A stretch of 64,000 nt of DNA from Chitinophaga rhizosphaerae (GTDB lineage Bacteria > Bacteroidota > Bacteroidia > Chitinophagales > Chitinophagaceae). Each line of letters starts with the position of its first letter. Within the stretch, counting starts at the first letter, position 1. Positions 26,614 to 36,069 of this stretch are shown piece after piece. Location of the stretch: contig NZ_RXLO01000002.1 in NCBI RefSeq assembly GCF_003958645.1, forward strand, positions 558,001 through 622,000, read 5' to 3'. The notes under the pieces were generated by a model. The model did not search any database. It saw nothing but the letters and a program-made list of their open reading frames with translations, and had not been told where the DNA came from. The position numbers and the translations under genes were made by a program.

Positions 26614-26630
26614 TAAACGAACTTACGAAA

Positions 26631-27149
26631 TTATTTCGAAGCCGTCAAAGGCATCGGGCTGTCGAGATCGTCGCAAGTGGATACAGGCGCGGTTTTGCGG
26701 GTTTTGCTGGCCGTGCGCTTATCGCTCAGATCATCTTCGTTGAGACCGGGGAAGTTCTTCTTGATGAATTGCATGTATTGTTGCAGGACTTTCGGGTCAA
26801 CCTTGAAAGGTGCAACGATTTGATCTTTCGGATCCAGCTTGAGGGAAGGATCGTTCTTAATGCGGGTTTCGTTCTGTAAATACCACTTATAGAGGTCTAC
26901 CATGGCCTTGTTCATCTCCAGTTCGTCTACTTTCTCCACTTTCGACTGCGGAACGGTCCACAGAATCTCCTCCAGCCTGTTGCTCGATTTGGCTTTGGCG
27001 GTGGCGGCGGTTACGGTAGCGCCCTTCTCGGTCTTGTCGCCATTATTGGCAGACTTGTCGCCGTTATTGGTAGTCTTATCGCCGTTGTGGGCGAACGCGG
27101 CGGATGAAACCACCGTTCCGATTGCCAACATAAACAACAGCTTTTTCAT
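26631..27149 (-). CDS. Secreted protein with NGDK heptad repeats, unknown
   Basis: A 172-residue exported protein; the signal peptide ends at SSAAFA. The mature protein begins with three 7-residue repeats of the form (H/N)NGDK(T/S)x, encoded by a 21-bp tandem repeat. A lysine-rich linker follows, then a helical domain (KVDELEMNKAMVDLYKWYLQNE and DPKVLQQYMQFIKKNFPGL), then a basic tail with CDD. I know no family for it. The repeat looks like a flexible, perhaps ion-binding, N-terminus. It is upstream of and on the same strand as the YcxB-like gene. Confidence 0.75.
   Translation of the reverse strand: MKKLLFMLAIGTVVSSAAFAHNGDKTTNNGDKSANNGDKTEKGATVTAATAKAKSSNRLEEILWTVPQSKVEKVDELEMNKAMVDLYKWYLQNETRIKNDPSLKLDPKDQIVAPFKVDPKVLQQYMQFIKKNFPGLNEDDLSDKRTASKTRKTAPVSTCDDLDSPMPLTASK
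27033..27095. repeat. Tandem 21-bp repeat (3 copies) in the NGDK gene
   Basis: Three imperfect copies of a 21-base unit (CTTGTCGCCATTATTGGCAG-like on the plus strand) lie head to tail within the coding region and encode the heptads HNGDKTT, NNGDKSA and NNGDKTE. Copy number could vary by slippage without a frameshift. Confidence 0.8.
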
Positions 27150-27290
27150 AAGGGTAATAGTTTAATGACCTAAAAATACAAAATAACTGGTGAAATAAAA
27201 GCCCTTTTGACGAATCCGTAGTTTTGCGGTACAAACAGCACTTGTAAAGCTACCAACATCCTTTTGGGCCTTTCATCAAATAGACGAACC

Positions 27291-27310
27291 GCTGCAAGAA
27301 AAGTTGCAGC
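27291..27310. terminator. Small hairpin downstream of phoD
   Basis: GCTGCAA pairs with TTGCAGC around a six-base loop, 10 bases past the stop of the minus-strand PhoD gene. There is no clear T-run on that strand, so termination is uncertain. Confidence 0.4.
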
Positions 27311-27320
27311 TTTCCCCGAA

Positions 27321-28664
27321 TTATTTTTTCAATTCCTGCGCCGCCACTTCAAATTTCCCCAGCACCCGGCCGTTCCGGTCCACGAACTCCACCTGCATCC
27401 TGCGGTCGTTTTGCGGCCCTAACACCTTGATCCTGCTGTAGTTCTGCGTCACCACCAGCGTTCCCGCCACGCGGATGGGGCTGTTCACCTCGATGCCCGA
27501 AGGGGCGGCCTCGCCGGATGTGAGGGGAGAATTGGTAATGTCGTATAACGGATAATTGCCGGGGCGGTCCATTTTAACGACTTCGGAATGATGCCGGTCG
27601 CCGGTGAGGAATACGATCCCAGGGATGTCCACTTCATTCAGCCAATCCATAAATGACTGGTATTCAACTGGAAAATGATGAAAACTGTCCCAACGGGAAT
27701 ACACGTTCAGCGCCTGGCTCCCGGTGGCCACCACCTTGAATCGGGCATTGCTTTGCAGCAGGGCGTTGCGGAGCCACTCCATCTGCTCGTCGCCGTACAT
27801 TTTCTTTTCCGCGTTCGGTTTGCCGCCGATGCTGTCTGGCATCCGGGAGCCGCTGGAAAAGTAGCGCCCGTCCAGCAGGAAAAAGTCTACGTCATTGAAA
27901 CTGAACTGGGTATAAATGCCTTTCCCGTCCCGGCCGAAGGTGGGATTGGGCCAGTAATCCATGAACACGGCGCGGCTTTCGTCGCGGAAAATGTAGGCTT
28001 TGCTGGCATCGTTGGGCCCGAAATCGTGATCATCCCAGGTGGCGTAGTGCGGCATGGCCGACAGGAAAGGCTGCAGCACCGGCAGGGACCGGTCGCGGTG
28101 CGCGCGGTAGGCCAGGCCAGGCGCGGAATGGTAATCCACTTCGCGGGTGTACCAGTTATCGCCCAACCATAGCATGAAATCGGCTTTTTCTTTGGCCATG
28201 GTGAGGAAAATGGAGGAATCCTTGCCGTAGGGCTTGCCCGGCCGGTCGAACCCGTCTTCGTTGAAATACGCGCAGGAGCCCGTCAGGAACGTAAAATCGG
28301 GCGCGGGCATTCGGTATTGCCAGAGGGTTTTGGTTTTGAAGGAAGACTTTTTAGCCGGGATTTTATCTATTACGACCTCGTATTCGTATTCCGTGGCGGG
28401 ATCGAGGTTGACGAGCTGCAGTTTGACAGGCAGGTAGGTTCTACCGGATTGCCCGGTCCAGTTTTGGGTGCGGGCACGGCCTTCCTGTCCTTTCGGCCAG
28501 AAACGGACGGCCACCTGCTTCACCGTGGGTGCCACTTCCACCCAAACTATGGCGTCGCGCAGTTCTACGGACCCCGTCATGGGGCCGGCCACGAGCCCCT
28601 TGTGCTGGGCGATGCCGGGAAAAGTCAGGAAAAGGACGAAGAGGATGCAGGGGATAGCGCGCAT
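27321..28664 (-). CDS. PhoD-like phosphatase/phosphodiesterase
   Basis: A 447-residue exported metallophosphoesterase of the PhoD family, with a signal peptide ending near GIAQH. An N-terminal Fn3-like PhoD_N domain (residues about 25-115) precedes the catalytic domain. Metal-site motifs follow in order: LTGSCAY, LWLGDNWYTREVDY, ATWDDHDFGPND, and FLTGDRHHSEV. It should release phosphate from phosphodiesters or monoesters outside the cytoplasm. The gene is alone, divergent from the Dph6-like gene, with a TATATTTG box 20 bases upstream. No Pho-box-like repeat is evident. Confidence 0.93.
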   Translation of the reverse strand: MRAIPCILFVLFLTFPGIAQHKGLVAGPMTGSVELRDAIVWVEVAPTVKQVAVRFWPKGQEGRARTQNWTGQSGRTYLPVKLQLVNLDPATEYEYEVVIDKIPAKKSSFKTKTLWQYRMPAPDFTFLTGSCAYFNEDGFDRPGKPYGKDSSIFLTMAKEKADFMLWLGDNWYTREVDYHSAPGLAYRAHRDRSLPVLQPFLSAMPHYATWDDHDFGPNDASKAYIFRDESRAVFMDYWPNPTFGRDGKGIYTQFSFNDVDFFLLDGRYFSSGSRMPDSIGGKPNAEKKMYGDEQMEWLRNALLQSNARFKVVATGSQALNVYSRWDSFHHFPVEYQSFMDWLNEVDIPGIVFLTGDRHHSEVVKMDRPGNYPLYDITNSPLTSGEAAPSGIEVNSPIRVAGTLVVTQNYSRIKVLGPQNDRRMQVEFVDRNGRVLGKFEVAAQELKK

Positions 28665-28684
28665 GGGGAGCAGGTTTAGGTTAT

Positions 28685-28692
28685 CAAATATA
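28685..28692 (-). promoter_or_regulatory. -7 promoter box of the phoD-like gene
   Basis: TATATTTG on the minus strand fits TAnnTTTG; it lies 20 bases ahead of the ATG at 28664. Confidence 0.5.
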
Positions 28693-28740
28693 ACCCTCCC
28701 GCCACGTTAATGATTTGGAATTAGAATAATTTTACGTGAA

Positions 28741-29484
28741 ATGGAAGCATATCTTAACTGGAGCGGGGGGAAAGACGCGTCTTTCGCCCTATGGCAACTG
28801 CAAAAGCAGGGAAATATTCAGGTCCGCGGGTTGTTCACGACCCTCAGCGCCGCCTATCGCCGTGTTTCGATGCACGGGGTGCAGGAACGGTTGCTGGACG
28901 AACAGGCTTTGCGGACGGGCATCCCCTTGAAAAAGGCGTATCTCCCCGAAAACGCGTCGATGGAAGATTATAACGGGATCATGACCGAAGCCCTGGAAAG
29001 TTACCGGCAGGCGGGGATCACCCGGGCGGTGTTCGGGGATATTTTCCTGGAAGATTTGCGGGCTTACCGGGAATCGCAATTGGCGAAAGCCGGGATGGAA
29101 GGGATTTTCCCGCTTTGGAAGCGCGACAGCCTGGAGCTGGCGAAGGATTTCATTGCGTCGGGGTTCAGGGCGGTGATCGTTTGTGCGAACGACCGGTATT
29201 TGCCGGCGTCGTTTGCCGGGCGGGAGTTCGACGCGGCTTTCCTGGAAGATTTACCTGGGAACGTGGACCCTTGCGGGGAAAACGGGGAATTCCACAGTTT
29301 TGTCTACGACGGCCCCATATTCCATGCGCCCGTGCCTTTCCAGATGGGCGAAACGGTGACGAGGACGTATGCACCTGCACGCAATAACGACGATTGTTAT
29401 AAAAAAGAGGATCCGGAAAAGGATGATGCGCCCACAGCCTGGGATACCCGTTTTCATTTCCGCGAGCTGCATCCTGCGGGTTAA
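28741..29484 (+). CDS. Dph6-related ATP pyrophosphatase
   Basis: A 247-residue PP-loop ATPase of the diphthine-ammonia-ligase-like family. The PP-loop SGGKDAS lies at residues 8-14, and the family signature VDPCGENGEFHSFVYDGP is intact. Bacteria make no diphthamide, so the substrate is not diphthine; bacterial members are thought to amidate or adenylate an unknown substrate. The gene is alone and is closed by a terminator at 29511. The last 30 residues (after RTYAPARNNDD) are a polar extension. Confidence 0.88.
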   Translation: MEAYLNWSGGKDASFALWQLQKQGNIQVRGLFTTLSAAYRRVSMHGVQERLLDEQALRTGIPLKKAYLPENASMEDYNGIMTEALESYRQAGITRAVFGDIFLEDLRAYRESQLAKAGMEGIFPLWKRDSLELAKDFIASGFRAVIVCANDRYLPASFAGREFDAAFLEDLPGNVDPCGENGEFHSFVYDGPIFHAPVPFQMGETVTRTYAPARNNDDCYKKEDPEKDDAPTAWDTRFHFRELHPAG

Positions 29485-29510
29485 TTTTTACCACCGCATA
29501 AAAAAACAAA

Positions 29511-29536
29511 AGCAATGGAAAAATCCATTGCTTTCG
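29511..29536 (+). terminator. Terminator after the Dph6-like gene
   Basis: AGCAATGGA pairs perfectly with TCCATTGCT around an AAAA loop, 26 bases after the stop, followed by TTC. Confidence 0.7.
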
Positions 29537-29684
29537 AGAGTCATTTACTGTGCAAGAAGATTCTCGCGGTGTAGGAATATTTGGTTTTTCATAGGACAGT
29601 AACCATATAAAAAATTAATACTTTAACAAATATAAAATAAATTAAATAACTACAATCTGTTTCCGTTTAATATTCGATTTCCGC

Positions 29685-29733
29685 AAAAAACGACCTGAAA
29701 AATGAATATTTTGAAATTGGAGGTCGTTTTTTT
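29685..29733 (+). terminator. Terminator-like hairpin in a gene-free region
   Basis: AAAAAACGACCT pairs with AGGTCGTTTTTT across a 24-base loop and is followed by a T-run. It is 200 bases beyond the Dph6-like gene and has its own upstream space, so it may end a separate small RNA. Confidence 0.45.
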
Positions 29734-30180
29734 AAACGAAATTCAAGAAAAAATAACCCGCTGGACAAAAACGGTTTTGCGCCTCCCGGTTACATGTTAA
29801 TGAAAAGGTGCCTGTCCGGGTAACACGGCCAGCATCAATACGTCGGGAAAAATTTCGCATATGTAACGCGCGCATCCGCCGCCGCCGGATCACTTCCATC
29901 AATATCAAATTATCAAGTACAAAGCTTTCATTCACAACATTCGTAGCTGCAGTGATCGTGGTTAACGGGCACTTCTTTCAATTCACTGCGGCAAAATTGC
30001 AGCGGAAAATCCGGCGAAAGCAAATGACGGAAAATTGAACGCGTCGTGTTTCGAAAATGGGCGCGACGAAAAAATTCCGCACGCGGCGAAACCGCTTTTT
30101 TACGATTGAAATCTTAAAGAAATGTGAAAACGAAAAGAGAAAGGATCGAACTGCGAAACGTGCAGCCTTCAAGGGTTTGA

Positions 30181-30211
30181 AAAGAAAAAGGGCACTTAGA
30201 AAAGCGCCCTC
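30181..30211 (-). terminator. Terminator hairpin downstream of nrdJ
   Basis: On the minus strand AGGGCGC pairs with GTGCCCT (one G-U) and is followed by TTTTTCTTTT. It lies 205 bases past the nrdJ stop and may end that transcript or a short RNA begun at the -7 box at 30249. Confidence 0.65.
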
Positions 30212-30415
30212 AATTTGTTACTATCCTATGAAAACCCTATTTGTATACAAAGGTATATCGATGTTAACTTTATTTGAAATTTTAAGCTGTGAATAACAAA
30301 TAATTAACAAAGTATCCCCATTATTTATACTTGTCAAACCCTCTACCATGGCCGGTTTCATCATGCGGCCACATTTCACTGAAACGCCGATACTTGTTAA
30401 AAAGTCCTGAATAAA

Positions 30416-33400
30416 TCAGCTACAACCCATGCTATTTCCGCAATTCAGGCATTTGTAGCATGTGCCGGAACGAACCGTTATGTGCCCGCAGGTGTTACAT
30501 GCCGGCGCATCGCTCTGCATGCTGCGCATGTATTCCTGGGTACTTCCTTCGCTCCCCGCAGCCGCCACAGGCTGGACTTTGGCCGATTTCGGGGCCGGTG
30601 TTTCCGACTTGTTGCCTACGATCCGTACGTTCGACAGCGCGGGCTTCGCAGCCGGTGCGGCAGGCGGTTCGTCCCACTCGTCTTCGCCCGTATTGCCCGG
30701 TGCATCGAGGATGTGGACGAGGTCTGTGCGGCCGAGGTATTCGTATCCCAACACGCGGAAGATATAGTCGATCAGCGAAGTGGCCGAACGGATATTCGGA
30801 TGGTCCACCATGCCGGCGGGCTCAAACCGTGTAAACACGAACTTGTCGACAAACTCTTCCAATGGCACGCCATACTGCAATCCTACGCTCACCGCAATGG
30901 CGAAGCAGTTCATAAGGCTGCGCAAAGTGGAGCCTTCTTTCGCCAGGTCCACGAAAATCTCACCCAGCGTACCATCGCTGTACTCGCCGGTCCGCACGAA
31001 AATCGGTTGGCCGCCCACTTTCGCTTTCTGCGTAAACCCGCGGCGCTTGGCCGGCAGCGTTTTACGCTCCACGATCCGCGACAGCGCGCGTTTCAGCGAA
31101 GTATCCGTGCTCGCGGTCATGCGCTTGTTCAGTTCTTCCAGCAGCTCGTCGATCGTGAGCTGGTTCATATCGATGATCTGCGCGGTTTCTGCGGCAGCGG
31201 GCCCTTCGGCTTCTGTGGATTTTTTCTTTTTGTCGCTCTTGTTGCTCAGCGGCTGGCTCAGTTTGGAACCGTCGCGATAGAGCGCGCAGGCTTTCAAACC
31301 CAGCTCCCAGCTCAGTTTGTAAGAATCCGCGATTTCCTCCACCACGGCCTCGTTGGGCAGGTTGATGGTTTTGGAAATAGCGCCGGAAATGAACGGCTGC
31401 GCTGCGGCCATCATCCGGATATGCCCGTGGGGGTGGATGTAGCGCTCGCCTTTCTTACCGCATTTATTGGCGCAATCGAAAATCGGCAGATGCGCCTCTT
31501 TCAGGTAGGGCGCGCCTTCCACCGTCATCGTACCACAAACGTAATCGTTCGCCGCTTCGATCTGCTCATCGGTAAAACCAAGCTCGTGCAGCAGGCTGAA
31601 TTCCATGTTGAAATACTGCTCCGGCGTGAAGCCCAGTCTGTGCAGGCATTCCTCGCCGAGTGTGTATACGTTGAAAACGAATGCGATATCGAAGGATGAG
31701 GCAACCGCTGTGTCGAGTTTTTTCAGCTCGTCGCCGATGAAACCTTTCTCGCTGAGGGTTTGCGGATTGATATATGGCGCGCCGCCGAAGCTGCCCGTGC
31801 CCTTCGCATAATCCACGATCGCCTTCACTTCATTGTCTTTATAACCGAGGTTTCTGAGCGCAGTCGGGATAGATTGATTGATGATCTTGAAGTATCCGCC
31901 GCCCGACAGTTTCTTGAATTTCACCAGTGCGAAATCGGGCTCCACACCGGTGGTATCGCAATCCATCACCAGGCCGATCGTTCCGGTGGGGGCGATGACG
32001 GTGGCTTGCGCGTTGCGGTAACCGTATTGTTCGCCCAGCTGCACGGCATCGTCCCAGGCTTTGGTGGCCGCCGTGAGCAGGTAATCCGGGCAGAAGCGCG
32101 CGTTGATCCCCTGCGGCCGGATCTCAATCCCTTCGTACGCCTCGATGGCATCGTAAGCCGCGGCGCGGTGGTTGCGCATCACGCGGAGCATGTCCTGTTT
32201 ATTTTCTTCGTATTTCGGGAAAGCGCCGAGGTGCCCGGCCATTTCGGCGGACGTTTTATACGATACGCCGGTCATGATCGCCGTGATCGCCCCCGCGATC
32301 CCGCGGGCTTCCTCGCTGTCGTACGCGATACCGCTTACCATGAGCATGCTGCCCAGGTTGGCGTACCCCAGCCCCAGGGTACGGTACTGATAACTCAGTT
32401 CCGCCACCTCTTTGGACGGGAATTGTGCCATGAGCACGGAAACCTCCAGCACCACGGTCCACAGCCGTACCGTATACTCAAAACCTTTCACATCGAACCG
32501 GCTGGCGTCTTCATCGAAGAACCTGCGTAGGTTCACCGAAGCCAGGTTGCAGGCGGTATTGTCGAGGAACATGTATTCCGAACAGGGGTTCGACGCGTTG
32601 ATGCGGCCGCCCTGCGGACAGGTATGCCATTCGTTGATGGTGGTGTCGTATTGCGTTCCGGGATCGGCGCAGCGCCAGGCCGCGTAGGCGATCTGGTTCC
32701 ATAAGTCGCTGGCTTTCACCGTTTTCATCACTTTCCCGTTGGTCCGCGCCGTGAGGTTCCAGTCGCCATCGGCTTCCAGGCCATGGAAGAAGCTGTTGGG
32801 GATACGGACGGAGTTATTGGAGTTCTGGCCGGAAACGGTTTTGTAGGCTTCGCCTTCGTAGTCGGAGGCGTAGCCGGCGTTGATAAGGGCGCCGACTTTC
32901 TTTTCCTCTTCCACTTTCCAGTTGATGAAATTGAGGATTTCGGGATGGTCGAGGTCGAGGCAGACCATTTTCGCGGCGCGGCGGGTGGTGCCGCCCGATT
33001 TGATGGCACCGGCGGCGCGGTCGCCGATTTTGAGGAAGCTCATGAGGCCGGAGGAGGTGCCGCCGCCGCCGAGTTTCTCGCCTTCGCCGCGGATGCGGGA
33101 GAAGTTGGTACCTACGCCGGAACCGTATTTAAAGATGCGTGCTTCGCGGACCCAGAGGTCCATGATGCCGCCGTCGTTCACCAGGTCGTCGTCCACACTC
33201 AAAATAAAACAGGCGTGCGGTTGTGGCCGTTCGTATGCGGAGGTGGATTTCTGGAGTTTTTCGGTTTTGGGATCCACGTAATAGTGGCCCTGCGGTTTGC
33301 CTTTGATGCCGTAGCTTTCGTAGAGGCCGGTGTTGAACCATTGGGGGGAATTGGGCACGCAGGCCTGGTTGAGCATGCAATATGCCAGTTCTTCGTAGAA

Positions 33401-33751
33401 AATCTGTGCGTCGGCGGGGGAGGCGAAGTAATCATACTTTTCGCCCCAGGCGCGCCAGCAGTTGGCCATACGGTGGATCACCTGGCGAACGGAGGTTTCC
33501 CGGCCGGTGGAGCCGTCGGGCTGCGGCACCCCGGCTTTCCGGAAGTATTTCTGGGCGAGGATGTCGGTAGCGATCTGCGACCAGCCCTTCGGTACTTCCA
33601 CATTATTCATTTCAAAAACTACATCGCCCCCCGGGTTGCGGATCACGGAAGAGCGCAAATCATACTCGAACTGATCGAAGGGGCTCACGCCTTCGCGGGT
33701 AAAATGCCGTGAAAACGAAAGACCACCGGTCTTTTTTACTTGATTTTTCAT
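30416..33751 (-). CDS. nrdJ: Adenosylcobalamin-dependent class II ribonucleotide reductase
   Basis: Reduces ribonucleotides to deoxyribonucleotides using a radical from adenosylcobalamin, independently of oxygen. At 1111 residues it is the long class II form. Visible are the substrate-site motif [19 protein letters not shown] (near residue 387), the barrel loop [18 protein letters not shown], a TSCPD domain ([20 protein letters not shown]) and a C-terminal zinc ribbon CNTCGH...CYKCLNCG with the terminal Cys that re-reduces the site. No class I nrdAB is in the window. Need for B12 fits the cobalamin riboswitch on metE. The gene is divergent from the GGGP synthase gene. Confidence 0.96.
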   Translation of the reverse strand: MKNQVKKTGGLSFSRHFTREGVSPFDQFEYDLRSSVIRNPGGDVVFEMNNVEVPKGWSQIATDILAQKYFRKAGVPQPDGSTGRETSVRQVIHRMANCWRAWGEKYDYFASPADAQIFYEELAYCMLNQACVPNSPQWFNTGLYESYGIKGKPQGHYYVDPKTEKLQKSTSAYERPQPHACFILSVDDDLVNDGGIMDLWVREARIFKYGSGVGTNFSRIRGEGEKLGGGGTSSGLMSFLKIGDRAAGAIKSGGTTRRAAKMVCLDLDHPEILNFINWKVEEEKKVGALINAGYASDYEGEAYKTVSGQNSNNSVRIPNSFFHGLEADGDWNLTARTNGKVMKTVKASDLWNQIAYAAWRCADPGTQYDTTINEWHTCPQGGRINASNPCSEYMFLDNTACNLASVNLRRFFDEDASRFDVKGFEYTVRLWTVVLEVSVLMAQFPSKEVAELSYQYRTLGLGYANLGSMLMVSGIAYDSEEARGIAGAITAIMTGVSYKTSAEMAGHLGAFPKYEENKQDMLRVMRNHRAAAYDAIEAYEGIEIRPQGINARFCPDYLLTAATKAWDDAVQLGEQYGYRNAQATVIAPTGTIGLVMDCDTTGVEPDFALVKFKKLSGGGYFKIINQSIPTALRNLGYKDNEVKAIVDYAKGTGSFGGAPYINPQTLSEKGFIGDELKKLDTAVASSFDIAFVFNVYTLGEECLHRLGFTPEQYFNMEFSLLHELGFTDEQIEAANDYVCGTMTVEGAPYLKEAHLPIFDCANKCGKKGERYIHPHGHIRMMAAAQPFISGAISKTINLPNEAVVEEIADSYKLSWELGLKACALYRDGSKLSQPLSNKSDKKKKSTEAEGPAAAETAQIIDMNQLTIDELLEELNKRMTASTDTSLKRALSRIVERKTLPAKRRGFTQKAKVGGQPIFVRTGEYSDGTLGEIFVDLAKEGSTLRSLMNCFAIAVSVGLQYGVPLEEFVDKFVFTRFEPAGMVDHPNIRSATSLIDYIFRVLGYEYLGRTDLVHILDAPGNTGEDEWDEPPAAPAAKPALSNVRIVGNKSETPAPKSAKVQPVAAAGSEGSTQEYMRSMQSDAPACNTCGHITVRSGTCYKCLNCGNSMGCS

Positions 33752-33992
33752 GCCCTAGAAAATTTTTAACAGGATTAAACAAAACTGGTTTTTCGACGCT
33801 TGGTGTGGGATAACTAAGTTACCTTACAATGGTACACAAACGAGTTTTTGTTTTGCACAGCTTGTGGAAAAGCCTCCATTAACAAAAACGGCAGCAAGGG
33901 TGTTGATATTTCACCGGTTTTGGGGTGAAATCAATTGCAAAATCAATACCATGCATATTTATTTCACCCTGTCCTTATTACGAAAAATTGTA

Positions 33993-34000
33993 TACATTTG
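33993..34000 (+). promoter_or_regulatory. -7 promoter box before GGGP synthase
   Basis: TACATTTG fits TAnnTTTG and ends 25 bases before the ATG at 34026. Confidence 0.5.
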
Positions 34001-34025
34001 CGACAACCGGAACAATGCATTATTA

Positions 34026-34787
34026 ATGTACAGAAAAATATACAATTCCTTTATCGAGAGAAAGGCAAAGGGTACAAAGTCATTCGCTGTTCTGATCGAT
34101 CCGGATAAGGTCACACCTGAAGGGATCGCAGATTTGGCGGGCAAATGCACGGAATCGAAGGTAGATTACATCTTCCTGGGCGGCAGCCTGGTGATCACTG
34201 ACCATCTAGACGATGTAGTACAGCAGATCAAAGCCAGCTGCGACATTCCGGTGATCCTGTTCCCCGGAAGCCCCTCACAGGTGTCTCGCTACGCAGACGC
34301 ACTGCTGTACCTTTCCATGATCTCGGGCCGAAATCCGGAACTGCTCATCGGCCAGCACGTGGTATCTGCCGCGGCGGTGAAGAAAAGCGGGCTGGAAGTT
34401 ATTTCCACCGGTTACATGGTGATCGACGGCGGCGCTCCCACAACGGTGTCTTACATCAGCAACGCCACGCCCATTCCGGCGGATAAAGATGATATCGCGA
34501 TGTGTACGGCCATGGCGGGCGATATGCTCGGCATGAAAGTGATTTATATGGACTCGGGCTCCGGCGCCCGCAAACCGATCACGGAAAGCATGATCCAACG
34601 GGTAAGCAGCCAGGTGGAAGTGCCGGTGATCGTGGGCGGAGGTATCCGCACCGCAGAGAAAGCATATCTGAATTGTAAAGCCGGCGCTGATATCATTGTT
34701 GTCGGTAACGCCATCGAAAAAGACGCGTCCCTCATCCGGGAAATCGCAGATGCCGTTCACAGCGCCCCCGTAAACGCCGCCCGTTAA
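34026..34787 (+). CDS. Geranylgeranylglyceryl phosphate synthase (PcrB/GGGPS family)
   Basis: Prenyltransferase with a TIM-barrel fold that joins a C20 isoprenoid diphosphate to glycerol-1-phosphate, the first step of archaeal ether lipids. A group of these enzymes occurs in Bacteroidota and has been studied in Flavobacterium. Seen are FAVLIDPDKVTPEGI at the start, DYIFLGGSLVI, LFPGSPSQVS, VIYMDSGSGARKPI and VIVGGGIRTAEKA, which together form the phosphate and glycerol-phosphate sites. The frame stays open to 33864, but the ATG at 34026 follows the promoter and matches the family start; the resulting 253 residues are normal. No glycerol-1-phosphate dehydrogenase is nearby. The lipid's role in this phylum is unresolved. 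Confidence 0.93.
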   Translation: MYRKIYNSFIERKAKGTKSFAVLIDPDKVTPEGIADLAGKCTESKVDYIFLGGSLVITDHLDDVVQQIKASCDIPVILFPGSPSQVSRYADALLYLSMISGRNPELLIGQHVVSAAAVKKSGLEVISTGYMVIDGGAPTTVSYISNATPIPADKDDIAMCTAMAGDMLGMKVIYMDSGSGARKPITESMIQRVSSQVEVPVIVGGGIRTAEKAYLNCKAGADIIVVGNAIEKDASLIREIADAVHSAPVNAAR

Positions 34788-35167
34788 CCCACAGGCTTAT
34801 CTAGCCGATACATTTCAGCCGCTCAAATTATCCCTCTATCAAAATTTTTATTGATCTCCGCAAGAATTGTATGAAAAACTTGCAGAGGTTTAATATCTTG
34901 CACCCCGAAACCAACCAGACCATTTTTTAGATAATATCGGCCCTGAGTAAGTGGCGATTTGGACGTGAGCAATGTTTATTAGATCCATTCAAGGCCGACG
35001 CATTTCATCCGCCCTGTTTGTGTGTATTTATACCTAACACAAGCATATCCAGAGAATTTATTACAGTACGCGTAACGTAATCTGTCCAGGTCATGGTTCG
35101 GCTATGGCATTTCTATGGTTTTTTCGGCCGTAAGGCCTTTTTTCATAAGCATAATTTAAATAAAAGC

Positions 35168-35194
35168 GGGCTGCCTTCTCCAGGGCAGCCCTTT
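35168..35194 (+). terminator. Strong terminator between GGGPS and the LytTR gene
   Basis: GGGCTGCC pairs perfectly with GGCAGCCC and runs into TTT. It is 380 bases after the GGGPS stop, so it may end a separate transcript. Confidence 0.75.
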
Positions 35195-35261
35195 CCTTTA
35201 AATACTCCGTCCAATTGTCCTAAAGATTAGACCGGCAAAACATTCCCGGGTTTAACCGAAA

Positions 35262-35294
35262 AAGGGCGAAGGAAAAATAATTTCCATCGCCCTT
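35262..35294 (-). terminator. Terminator of the LytS/LytTR operon
   Basis: AAGGGCGA pairs with TCGCCCTT, extended by a GGAAA/TTTCC inner stem, 23 bases past the LytTR stop. Confidence 0.75.
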
Positions 35295-35317
35295 CCGAAA
35301 AAATATGTCCCAAAGCC

Positions 35318-36046
35318 TTACAGGCTCATCATTTCCTTGAATTTCACCGCCTGCCTGCGGCTCACTTCGATCTTCTCCCCGCCGCGCATCTCCAGCAACA
35401 GTCCGCCGTTGAAATACGTGTCTATCCGCTCGATCATGCGCAGGTTCACGATATGTTTACGGTTAGCGCGGAAGAACACGCGCTCGTCCAGGCGCTCTTC
35501 CAGTGCATTCAACGATTTGAGGATCAAAGGCTTATTGGTTTCGAAATATACGCGGGCATAGTTGCCGACGCTTTCGAACAGGCGGATCTCCTGCAATTTG
35601 ACGAACCAGCAGCGGTCGCCGTCTTTTACGAACACCTGGTCGGCCTCGCCGAGGATATTGCGGATCCCGGAAGCGGAAGCGATCCGTTCTTTTTCATCCG
35701 CCTGGTGGAGCTTGTGGATGGCATCGGCCAGCCGCTTCGGCTCGATGGGCTTCAGCAGGTAATCCAGCGCATTGTATTCGAAGGCTTTAAGCGCGTATTC
35801 GTCGTACGCGGTGGTGAAGATCACCTGGGGCGTTCTTTCCAGTTCGGCCAGCAGATCAAAACCGGTCTTGTCCGGCATCTGGATGTCGAGGAAAAGCAGA
35901 TCGGGCCTGAGTGATTCGATCTTTTCCATCCCGTCTTTCGCATTCACCGCTTCACCTACCACCACGATCTCGGGATGGTCTGCCAGCAGCTTTTTGAGTT
36001 CGCTCCTGGCCAGTCGTTCGTCGTCTATGATCAAAGCTTTTTTCAT
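35318..36046 (-). CDS. LytTR-family response regulator
   Basis: A 242-residue transcription factor. The N-terminal receiver shows IIDDERLAR and the phospho-acceptor Asp54 (LLFLDIQMPDKTG), with Lys in YLLKPIEP. The C-terminal LytTR DNA-binding domain shows KLQEIRLFESVGNYARVYF and FFRANRKHIVNLRMIERI. It lies 23 bases downstream of its sensor kinase and is surely co-transcribed. Regulons of such pairs are usually few genes for envelope or metabolite response; its targets are not evident here. Confidence 0.94.
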   Translation of the reverse strand: MKKALIIDDERLARSELKKLLADHPEIVVVGEAVNAKDGMEKIESLRPDLLFLDIQMPDKTGFDLLAELERTPQVIFTTAYDEYALKAFEYNALDYLLKPIEPKRLADAIHKLHQADEKERIASASGIRNILGEADQVFVKDGDRCWFVKLQEIRLFESVGNYARVYFETNKPLILKSLNALEERLDERVFFRANRKHIVNLRMIERIDTYFNGGLLLEMRGGEKIEVSRRQAVKFKEMMSL

Positions 36047-36069
36047 ACTGTCAAAATTGGTTGACGATT

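Larger units (their letters stand above)
29537..30415. other. 880-bp AT-rich intergenic region with two hairpins
   Basis: This is the largest gene-free stretch in the window, between two genes that point towards each other. The short frames on both strands are rich in Arg/Lys/Phe and lack protein character. Structure seen: AAACGACCT/AGGTCGTTT with a long loop and a T-run (29688-29733), and on the minus strand the terminator-like hairpin at 30190-30211 with its U-run at 30181-30190. A minus-strand -7 box (TACCTTTG) lies at 30249-30256, next to the 12-bp palindrome TTTGTATACAAA (30241-30252). Confidence 0.5.
34788..35317. other. Intergenic region with several stem-loops, possible RNA gene
   Basis: This is a 530-bp stretch without a credible protein gene. 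On the plus strand TCGGCCCTGA (from about 34936) can pair with TCAAGGCCGA (from about 34986) with one mismatch. A short terminator-like hairpin GGCC-GTAA-GGCC with six T follows at 35126-35143, then a strong terminator at 35168. This layout fits a small structured RNA of roughly 200-250 nt, but I cannot name it. The right end holds the terminator of the LytTR gene. Confidence 0.5.

Noticed and set aside
29732-30296. Several 60-80-codon frames on both strands in the AT-rich region
   Set aside because: They are rich in Arg, Lys and Phe with no pattern, overlap each other, and lack start signals.
33863-33871. TTTTCCACA on the minus strand upstream of nrdJ, like a DnaA box
   Set aside because: One 9-base near-consensus is expected by chance, and there is no cluster of boxes.
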